Positions 55,887-64,000 of a DNA stretch of 64,000 nt are shown piece after piece. The translations under genes were made by a program, and so were the position numbers. Source of the stretch: Anastrepha obliqua. Taxonomy: Eukaryota > Arthropoda > Insecta > Diptera > Tephritidae. The DNA is taken from NCBI RefSeq assembly GCF_027943255.1, contig NC_072893.1, forward strand, positions 122,945,784 to 123,009,783. The letters are read 5' to 3'. Under the pieces are notes generated by a model. It was given only the letters and a program-made list of their open reading frames with translations, did no database searches and was not told the DNA's origin. Positions within the stretch are counted from its first letter, which is position 1. Every line of letters starts with the position of its first letter.

Positions 55887-56190
55887 GCAATTTAGTAAGA
55901 TCAACTTTGAATTAGTGAGACTTTAAGCCTATTTTACGGAGTTTTGTTCAGAAACCAAGTTTAGGTTTTTTTACATTTTTCTAAGGGCTATTACTTCCTT
56001 CGTATTACGCCAAAATTTTAACCCATTCAGATGAAAACTTACGGAGATGTAGAACATCAACTGCAAGAATTTATTAAGATCAACTTTGAATTAGTGAGAC
56101 TTTAAACATATTTTACGGAGTTTTGTTCCGAAACTATGTTTATTTTTTTTTTTTTGCATTTTTTCTAAGGAGCCAACACTTCCTTACATT
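55887..56190. repeat. Two-copy direct duplication, ~179-bp offset
   Basis: Copy 1 at 55887-56000 and copy 2 at 56063-56190 share GATCAACTTTGAATTAGTGA then GACTTTAA and TTTTACGGAGTTTTGTTC and TTTTTCTAAGG. The 60-bp linker is also partly related. Confidence 0.75.
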
Positions 56191-57609
56191 TTTTTTATAT
56201 TTCTCTTAAAAACTGTTGCTGAAAATTACGCACAAAATGCATCAGCACTGTTGGTCAGGTGATGGGTTCATTTTTTTGTAGCGCGCATCTACTTGTATAT
56301 ATAAATGCGTACATGCACACATACATACGTATTTATACCGCAAGCAGACTGCGGAAAAACCCACAAACTGGTATATTTAAGGTTGATAATCCGTTGATAA
56401 CTCATTAGTCGCACAACACCAAGGGAAGTAATAGGGAATCCCAACAAATAAAACATCGATTGCTGTGTTCGTTAACACTCGTTTACAAAGTTTTTTTATT
56501 GCAAACACTTACAAATATGTTAATACAGGCAGTTGATCATTTTCGAGAATTAATTGAATGTTTACCAAACTTTCGATTGAGTCAGGCGACAATTGAGGCT
56601 GAGTGCACTTAAGTGCTCGTGCCACGTTACTAAGCGCACATCTTCGCTGCTCTAACTACATCGTTTCTTGTCTTTTTTTACAAAAAAACCTTTACAAAAC
56701 TATACACGAGCCGAATTTAAACATCTACAGCATGTTGGCGTTGTGCAGATAATGTAATCAGCGCAAGTTCATTGAATATTCAAAATACGTATGAGTATAC
56801 GAGTACATACATACGTACTACACTACTCCAGGCGTGAGGTGAAGCGTAAACGGGAAAAAATCGCTAAGCGGGGGAAATAAATTTCCGTGCGCTAGCTTTG
56901 GCGGCAAAGATCGCCTACCAGCACATGGCTCGTTAGGGTGAATACACAAAGCTTAGGAGAGTAAAGCAATTGATGGCGAGAGGCTGCCAGTGGGCGATGA
57001 CGGCATCACACAAAACGTTGACTGGATCGTTAACTTTTAGCCGACAGACAATTTGTAAATGCTGATAGCGTTTTAATTTAAATTTGTCACGCGTGAAGAT
57101 GCACGTACAGAAGTACGTATGTGCGTATGCTTGTGTGTTCGCTGTATTTGCTGTCATTTGTTGTCTGTCGCCAAGCGATAGTGGGTCAACAAATTCGATT
57201 AACTGTTGAACTTGCACATACCAATACTACATACGAGTACGTCGGCGCGATCGACCCCGGCCGTGAATGCAATGCGCTGGAAACTTACTTACATATGCAT
57301 ACATATACAGGTATACTCACATATGGAATATTTCGTGCATGCTTACACATACCCATACATATTCAATGTATTTTAGCTTTTTTCATTTATTTATTTTTTT
57401 ATTTAAGCGATATGCGTTCCGAAACTGGTTCTGTTGGCGCATGCCGCAAATATGCGCGCGACTAGCAGCATAAGGATAAAAAAAAATATTCTAAATTTGC
57501 TACAGTAAAATTCGGTTAGCTGCCATCTACCCGTTAAAGTAGGCACACAGCTCCATCGTTCTCAGGAAATCTCTTAAAAAATTTGATTTTTATGTTTTAA
57601 TATTTTTAT
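56191..57609. other. No gene recognised
   Basis: Non-coding with CATA microsatellite words (56310-56330, 56800-56815, 57290-57310). A CACTTAAGTG palindrome occurs at about 56607, as in the adjoining minisatellite. Confidence 0.35.
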
Positions 57610-58660
57610 TTTTTAGATGCTCACTTAAGTGCATTAACCACTTAAGTGCATTACTCGCTTAACTGATGTAGTATTTTTGTGCTTCTATTTAATTTAACTT
57701 TCATTTTGCTTCCTTTTTGAAGTTTCTTTTTAATTTTCTGTTTTAAATTATGCTCCTAAGTGTTGCTCACTTAACTGCCCTAATTTTTGATTTGACTTGA
57801 TTTCTTTATGATCCAACTTTTTTCTATTTGAAATTAATTCCACTTGCATTTATCCTCTTTTCTGAAATTTCTTTTTAATTTTCTGTTCTAAATTATGCCT
57901 ATAAGTGTTGCTCACTTAATTGGCTTAACTGCTCTAATTTTTTTCTATTTGAAATTAATTCTACTTGGATTTGCCCTCCTTTCCAAAATTGCCTTTTAAT
58001 TCTACTTGAATTTGTCTTGTTTTCCTGAATTTCTTTCGAATTGCTGTGCTTTAAATTATGCTCTTAAGTGCACTAACTGCTCTCATTTCTTTCTGCTTCA
58101 ATTCAATTTCTTCTTTATTAAAGTTTTATTTTTTGTTTTAAATTATGCTCTTAAGTGCATTACTCGCTTAACATGCCTAACTTTTTGTGCTTCAATTTAA
58201 TTTTTTTCCCCTTTTTTCAAGTTTCTTTTTCATTTTCTGCTGTAAATTGTATCTTAAAAGTGTTGTTCGTTTAACCGCTCTCATTTTTTGTGCTTCAATT
58301 CAATTTATCTTGCATTTTACTTCTGCTGCTTGCTTAAGTGCGTGAGCTACTTAACTACTCCGTTTGTTTTTTTGTTTTTTTCTCATCTTTATTTTACCTG
58401 CAGTTGTCCCCTTTCCGAAATTTCTTTTTAATTTTTCGTTTTAATTGCGCTCTTGAGCGATACCCTGTTAAGTGCAATACTTACTTAACTGCTCTAATTT
58501 TTTTAGTGTTTCAACTTCATTTTATCTGCATTTGTCCCCTTTCTAAAATTTCTTTATAATGTTTCTTATTACGCTCTTAATTGATACCCGGTTAAGTGCA
58601 TTAACCGCTTAACTGCTTTAAGTTTTTTTTTTGCTTCAATATAATTTGATTTACATTCTT
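57610..58660. repeat. Degenerate ~85-200 bp minisatellite rich in TTAAGTG
   Basis: About eight diverged units. Each has a core TTAAATTATGCTCTTAAGTG followed by CATTAACCGCTTAACTGCTC, a T-rich segment, and words like TTTCTTTTTAATTTTCTG. Core positions are near 57745, 57887, 58053, 58139, 58243, 58441 and 58565. The array starts with two CACTTAAGTG palindromes at 57622 and 57639. No coding capacity. Confidence 0.75.
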
Positions 58661-59867
58661 TTATTTATTTTTGTTTTTTTTTGTGTGGTTAATTTTTACA
58701 AATTTAATTTGCACTTTTTCTAATGTGAAAGGAAGTTGGAAATATCATTAAGCGGCAATATCGATTATTGTCAAATGCTTAGTCAAAGGCTGCATATGAA
58801 ATAATTAATTTTTAAAGAATATTTTTACTTTAGAGAAAATATTTCCTAGTAGGATATCAAAATGGCATCTTTTGTGCTAATTGGGTCTGGGCTGTGTCAC
58901 CTAGACAACACCTCCATCACCACGAACCTCTTCACGTGCCATTTAGGTAATTAAGCATAGTAAATAATTTATACCCAAATCCCCTAAGCGCCTCAAAAAG
59001 CTTAAATGTTTGTGCAATTTACTTAAGCGAAGCTCTACTGTACATGTCCATTGAAATGTCACTCTCCTTGCTTATCATCCCGCCATACCATTTCACACTG
59101 TATTAATCAATTTTTTTTTTATTAACTGAATCGTTAGCTCACGAAAAGTACCGTAAATAGTACAATTAACACTATTTTCCCATAAAAAACCGGTTTAACC
59201 TTGTTTTTGTTTTTATTTATTTAATTTTTTTTAAGTCAACAAGCACCTGAATGCATTAAGAAAATAAGCAAATGCAAAGTTTGTAAACTTCGTACCCGAT
59301 TACGACTAAGCACAGCTTGCACACATGAACTTGAACTTTTGGGATACGACGCTCGAGTGCAGTTGAAATAATCGGAAATTAGCGCTGTCCATACTAGAAG
59401 CAGTCTACAGCATTTGAAAGCGTGTAAGAAATAAACAACTCGCATGCAATTGAATATAGACGATTTTTACAACCGTTAGTGCTGATCACTTTGATCAAGT
59501 GTGTGTGTATGTTTGTATGCCTTGAAATGCGCGTGTAGAAGTCGTGAGTATAAACAGGCATTGCATGTGGCGTCATTTCAATTCGTATTTTGAAAGTCTG
59601 AGGCGATTAATTTTGATATTTTACTTTTGTGTATTAACATTGAATATGATTGAATGATTGACAAATTGAACATGCGATTTTAATTTTAATTTACAAGTAG
59701 TTACATATACGAGCACACATGAAAGGCACACAGAGAAATGAAAGGCAGCGAGTGGCGAGTGGCGAGATTAATACTCGTGCATATTTTTAAACTGTGATTA
59801 AATTGGTATGAATGTCATCTTGTTCATCTAATAATAACTCATCCTCAGTTACTGCTTTGGAAATTGA
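58661..59867. other. No gene recognised
   Basis: Non-coding, AT-rich with T runs near 59100. No motif seen. Confidence 0.35.
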
Positions 59868-60690
59868 AAGCCGGAAACGAGCAGCGTTTTTCAAGCAGAG
59901 ATCTTCGCGATCCTGCAAGCATGCAAAATGCTTCGGGATCGCTGTTGAGAGCGAGATAGTCAGAATACGATCAAGGCCCTGTGGTCGCCGTATTGCAGCT
60001 CTCTTCTGGTAAACTACTGTAAGGAGGAACTCAAATGTCTCGAACGTGCAGGAAACATTTCTCCTATCTTGGTTCCTGGGCACATGAATATAGAGGGAAA
60101 TGTAATTGCCGATGAGCTTGCCAGGAAGGGGTCGATAGAACCGGTTTCAGTTGTCCCCTTCTCTGGCATCGGTGTCCCCTTGACCGATGTTAAAGAGAAA
60201 CTACACAATTTCTCTCGAAAAATACGCAAGACGTGTGCTATTTCGAAAACACTATGGCCTCAATACGATATAAACAGAACGCTTAAGGTGATGGGAATAC
60301 CTCGACATTTAATTTCCAAACTCATTGCGGTAATCACTGGTCACTGGGTGATCGGTACTCATGCGGAAAAGCTTGGAATTCCGTACAATTCCTATTGCAG
60401 AAGCTGTGGGGATCCTGCAGAGAAAGAGACTGTTGAACAAATGTCCGGCTCTGGCGGCTAGGCGCTTGCCCTAGCGTGCCCTTTGGGGATGACTTGAAGA
60501 AATTCTCCAGCTTAGATCCCTTTTTTCTCTTCCACTACATCAACAGCACTGGATGACTGTAGACGGTTTTCTCTTCCCTAAATTTTTTTTTTACAGGTAG
60601 TGGTCCACATTATGGTATCAAAACGGCACGTAAGTGCTACTTGTGGTGTACCTGGGGTACTCTTGCCATCTAACCTACCTACCTACCTTA
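59868..60690 (+). mobile_element. LINE 3' half with RNase H and (ACCT)n tail
   Basis: RNase H blocks in shifting frames: SSVFQAEIFAILQACKML near 59880-59930 (Glu block) and VPGHMNIEGNVIADELARKG at 60070-60130 (GH-NE-AD block). The frame from 60069 continues with Cys residues in YCRSCGDPAEKETVEQ, a knuckle remnant, to a stop at 60459. The element ends in CTAACCTACCTACCTACC at about 60671-60688. Another LINE family with a non-poly(A) tail. Confidence 0.75.
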
Positions 60691-61049
60691 CTTTGTTTGA
60701 GTACAGACGAGATGTGCTTTACTTTGAGTTTATAGCGAGCAATTTTTGAACCAGATAACGCGGAGTTTCACTTATTTAATATACTTAAAAGTTGTATTAT
60801 GAAGAGGGTTTTTCCAGAGGAGGAAAGCTTCAAATTGGCAACATTGTTTTCTGTGGTCCCATTTGATTAAATTTACAATAATAATTGACAAGCCGTTACT
60901 GAAACATCACTTCGAATTCAGTCACGCTTTATGGCCCAGAGTTTTTTTGTGGCCTCCTCTCTTATTTAGTAAGTAGAGTAGCGACAAAGAACATCATAGC
61001 GCGACTACCAGCACTGATGCATGAGCGGCACCAGCACCCGGATATTAAA
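60691..61049. other. No gene recognised
   Basis: Begins with GAAGAGGGTTTTTCCAGAGG near 60800, vaguely like a DD41D end, without a partner. Otherwise unassigned. Confidence 0.3.
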
Positions 61050-61305
61050 AAAAAAAAATACTAACCTATCTGTAACAATAAACGAGCGAGTGAACGTGGC
61101 AAATAAAGATTTCTTCGCTCACTTAAAGCTATCCAAATGTCGATTACTATCAAGAGCTCAAAACATGAAAATATATAAAACGCTAGTGAGACCCAAACTG
61201 GCATACAGCAGCGAGTTATGGAGACTTAAAGCAACAGACACCGTCCAAATACTGAGTTTTGAAAGAAAGGCACTACGAAAAATATTTGGTCTCCTTGCGT
61301 CCATA
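61050..61305 (+). mobile_element. Non-LTR retrotransposon post-RT fragment
   Basis: The frame reads LLSRAQNMKIYKTLVRPKLA then YSSELWRLKATDTVQILSFE and RKALRKIFGLL: the usual KLxIYKTLIRPVLxYGxEAW...FERKxLRKIFG block after the RT domain. It breaks at 61308. Confidence 0.75.
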
Positions 61306-61384
61306 TAATCATAGTGAAAAGATTTTAAAGGTGAGCTCTCTAACAGATCGCTATTCGGTCTGAGTGAATTTGATCAAATCAGCT

Positions 61385-61630
61385 GATCAGCTATCTCACT
61401 TGGGGTGTATTTACAAAAAAAACTGAGGCTGTGTTGGTGATATACGAAAAAAATCAGCCAATAACACTTCGTTGTCGTCTGAACAACGGCTGATTGGACG
61501 AGTTCAGATGAATATGTGTGAAATGGTCGTGCAGAGTTCGGCTGCCGAATCCCCAAGTGAGATGGCAGCCAAAGTTCTCTTCACAATTTCCTTTTTCACC
61601 ATAGTTAAAGAGCAAACCTGGTAATCTATC
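61385..61630 (-). repeat. Dispersed repeat, copy B, with inverted 13-mers
   Basis: The minus strand of 61480-61630 matches 39306-39445 (GGGGATTCGGCAGCCGAACT, TCGTCCAATCAGCC). Within it, ATCTCACTTGGGG at 61393-61405 is the exact inverse of CCCCAAGTGAGAT at 61551-61563, outlining a 171-bp unit. Confidence 0.55.
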
Positions 61631-61659
61631 ATCCTTGAGATATGATGACGAGATTGCTA

Positions 61660-61880
61660 CATTGATACGTTATGAAAATGCGATAAGTTTCATTAAAAGT
61701 AAAAAAAAAATGGTTATGGGCGAGATGCCAGTGTGGCGTCCACAGACTGGAGGCAGAAGACGAGAGACGCATAAATGCTGGACTGATGAGGTCACAGCCT
61801 GACCTGCGGAAATTGCGAATCACAAACTGGCAAGCTATAGTAGAAGATCGATCGAAGTGGAATGTCAAATAAACTATATT
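61660..61880 (+). mobile_element. Non-LTR retrotransposon 3' end
   Basis: The shifting plus frame gives GEMPVWRPQTGGRRRETHKC, DEVTA-PAEIANHKLASYSR and a stop. This resembles the WLDEVxxDLxxIGITNWQxI terminus of LINEs. It probably belongs with the 61050-61305 fragment, separated from it by the dispersed repeat. Confidence 0.6.
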
Positions 61881-62535
61881 TTAAGGGCTTAAAAGACATT
61901 TTCGCGTGTTTTATTTCCATTTAAGGCAAAGAAGTTTGCAAGACGGTGCCACGCAAGTGAACCTGTTAACCGAGCGACCCGTATTTATAGATTTATTATA
62001 AGGACTGACATTCCAAGTACATTTTTTTTCAATTTTTTGGAAGTGTTTGTCCGGTTCCAGCGGCAACACATGGCCCGGAAAGTATAAGAACAATCACACC
62101 TGCCAGAAGTTTTCACGTGCTCCTTTCTTCTTCGCATGAATTGCACCCCTCATTCTGGACCAAACCCATTTTAGCTGCGTGGTATGGAGTGCGACAATGT
62201 TCCATCAGTACTGTAACCAATATTTTACATCCCTTCCATGGGATTGATCAAATAAAGTTGGTTGTTTTCGTGTTGCAAGTTCATATCATTATTTTGGCGA
62301 TCCAGTGGGAGATCCAGGCTTCCCATATAGACAGTACCTTTTTGGTAACTCTTAAGTTAAACCGTTACCGTCTGTTCCACTCCATCTACTACTACGAAGT
62401 TCGAAGCGGCGTTCGCCAGTGATATATTCTATCGCCCGTGTTATTCCTCTTAGTAATAGGAGAGATCCTCGAAACAGCCTTAGGCCCCCTTCACAACTGC
62501 GGTCTTTAATGGACGACGACTAGCGCGCTACAACT
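61881..62535. other. No gene recognised
   Basis: Unassigned mixed sequence. Open frames of up to 101 codons show no motif. Confidence 0.3.
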
Positions 62536-63015
62536 CTTAAGGAAATGTGTTACGCGCTTCATAGGGAATCTACGTCTGCCGGTCTTAAAATCAATTGTCA
62601 CAAGACGAAGGTCTGGCAAATAAGATCACCCACTCATCTTATGGAGATAGGTAAGCCTATCTAGAGAAGAATTTTTTTTTACGTCTGCAGCAAAGTTGCC
62701 ACGAACGAAAAAGCAAACATGGAGCCGATAGACATTTTGGATTAGAAGCCTGAAATGGAAGTGGATTGGTCACACTTTACGTAAAGAAGACGGTAATATA
62801 GCGAAGAAGGCAGTAGAATGAAGCCCACTCACAGCGAGAGGAAGAGCAACTGACAGCCCAAGGGAAACCTGAATAAGAACTGGATCGTGAGAAGTCTCAA
62901 CTCGGGCTAAGCTGGAAACAAGTGAAGGGGTTATCCAGTAAACGGAGGAGATGGTGTGTATGTGTTGTCTTGCCCCGCTGGGGTTTCAAGGAAACAATTA
63001 TTATGAAGATGACTA
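62536..63015 (+). mobile_element. Non-LTR retrotransposon fragment
   Basis: Reads STSAGLKINCHKTKVWQIRS (post-catalytic RT block) and then, after a deletion near 62680, SLKWKWIGHTLRKEDGNIAK, PLTARGRATDSPRETWI-like and SWKQVKGL-like sequence, ending near 63000. Order and motifs fit the C-terminal part of a LINE with a WIGHTLR tail. Multiple stops. Confidence 0.65.
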
Positions 63016-64000
63016 GGCAAATAATGGAAGGACAAGCTCATTTTCGCATACAAAATTTACTCTAAAAGTATAGCTTTTTCGTCGTGATTTCAAGAGTGGG
63101 AGCTTCTCTGATTGAGCTTTGCTAAAGTGTTGTTACAGCCCTATTGAAAACCACTAAAAATTCAAAAATTCATAAAATATGAAGAAATCTACAACTACTT
63201 AAATTTCTATTGAGCTGCCGCCGATAAGGGCAAGACAAAGCTCAGAAACATGAGAACTAACATCAGTCAAACATTCCTACAATACTATGACTGATATCCA
63301 CAATGCAGCAAATATACCAGAGTACAATAAATTGCATTTTTGCCGCATCAGACACCTTCAATCAACACAAATTGTTGCCGCGAAAAAATCCGCAAATTTC
63401 TTGTATTTCCGCAAACATTTGCATTCGCATAAATTACCATAAAAAGCTGGGATGAAGGCAAGTGGTAAATGGCGAGTATACTTATACTCATACATACATA
63501 CATACATACATACACATGTACATTTGCATCACATATGGATACTGGACAGCACTAATAGCTCATACCTCATTGTGGGTTTGCGTTAAATCGAGCGCAATCA
63601 GCTGATTGGTGAATCGAAAAATTCCAGATGATACTGATAGCAGCCTACATAGATGTTTATGTATATGTCTATTTTTGGGCATCGCGACACTTGACGGTCG
63701 CCAAAGATCAGTCGGAGTTTATTTTCCCAGTACTCGTATTATTAGTGATTGTGGCGTGACGATACGATTGCATATACTTACAAGCTCGCGTTCGATGCGT
63801 CAATGCGCAAAGTTTTCGTATTTGATGAACTGGAGACATGAAAGTTTATTTACATGGCAATCCTGTATGCTTATGTGCATTTTTTGTTTTTGTTTTGTAG
63901 CGGTCTCAGTCGGTTAGTTAATGTAAGACGAGTGCTTTTGTCGGTACTCAGGTAACAAAGTTTAACTACAGATTTTTGTTTAGTTAATAATATGTGTATG
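63016..64000. other. No gene recognised
   Basis: Unassigned, possibly still upstream intron or promoter of citrate synthase. The minus strand has CAATGAGGTATGAG at about 63561-63548, which could be a start with donor, but the phase does not fit the next known exon. Confidence 0.3.
63491..63513. repeat. (TACA)n microsatellite
   Basis: Five to six TACA units. Confidence 0.85.

Noticed and set aside
57121..57465. 114-codon plus-strand frame upstream of citrate synthase as a divergent gene
   Set aside because: Composed partly of CATA-repeat sequence, no domain, no clear splice or promoter signal.
63548..63570. CACAATGAGGTATGAG on the minus strand as first exon and donor of citrate synthase
   Set aside because: Joining ATGAG to the next exon at 54736 reads into a stop, and the in-frame alternative lacks a start codon and a basic leader. 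It would need an extra exon that I cannot see.
1..64000. tRNA, rRNA or CRISPR-like arrays
   Set aside because: I found tRNA-like boxes only inside the SINE copies, no rRNA words, and no regularly spaced direct repeats with unique spacers.

Overview
This window is nuclear DNA from a higher dipteran, most likely a tephritid fruit fly. Three things point there: GT-AG introns, a citrate synthase and a COA7 homologue that read as insect proteins, and a dense set of fly-type transposons. The transposons include several DD41D elements (the 'rosa' type first described in Ceratitis), mariner and Tc1 relics, LINE fragments and (TACA)n microsatellites. Species assignment is inference; I cannot search.

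Only two host genes are convincing, both on the minus strand and both encoding mitochondrial proteins. COA7 (Sel1-repeat cytochrome c oxidase assembly factor) is complete in three coding exons, 36570 down to 34141. Citrate synthase (Drosophila kdn) has its last four coding exons between 54736 and 48249. Its first coding exon, with the start codon and most of the mitochondrial leader, was not found and may lie beyond the window. Its 5-kb intron holds R1-like and RNase-H-LINE debris, a small inverted-repeat element and 1.5 kb of AT-rich repeat.

The rest is a transposon graveyard. 1-9.4 kb: mostly unassigned, with two mariners, one carrying ~188-bp inverted ends. 9.4-12.7 kb: AT minisatellite, a TTAA-flanked element, a Jockey-like LINE and a tRNA-like SINE. 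13.2-25.5 kb: DD41D and mariner elements, LINE ends, and a LINE split by a DD41D insertion. 27-33 kb: LINE 3' ends with (CAA)n tails, an irritans-type mariner and an RNase H fragment. 36.7-47.2 kb: nested DD41D copies, a foldback-like element built from ~16-bp tandem units, a Tc1 element with IR/DR ends, and inside one of its ends an almost perfect 204-bp-arm palindrome. 55.9-63 kb: a tandem duplication, a ~1-kb degenerate minisatellite rich in TTAAGTG, and more LINE fragments.

The observation most worth following is the palindrome at 43611-44096. Its arms differ at one position, so it could produce a long hairpin RNA. The foldback-like element at 41383-42000 and the TTAA-flanked family come next. 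No RNA genes, CRISPR arrays or bacterial-type features were seen. All transposase and reverse transcriptase frames are broken by stops, frameshifts or deletions.
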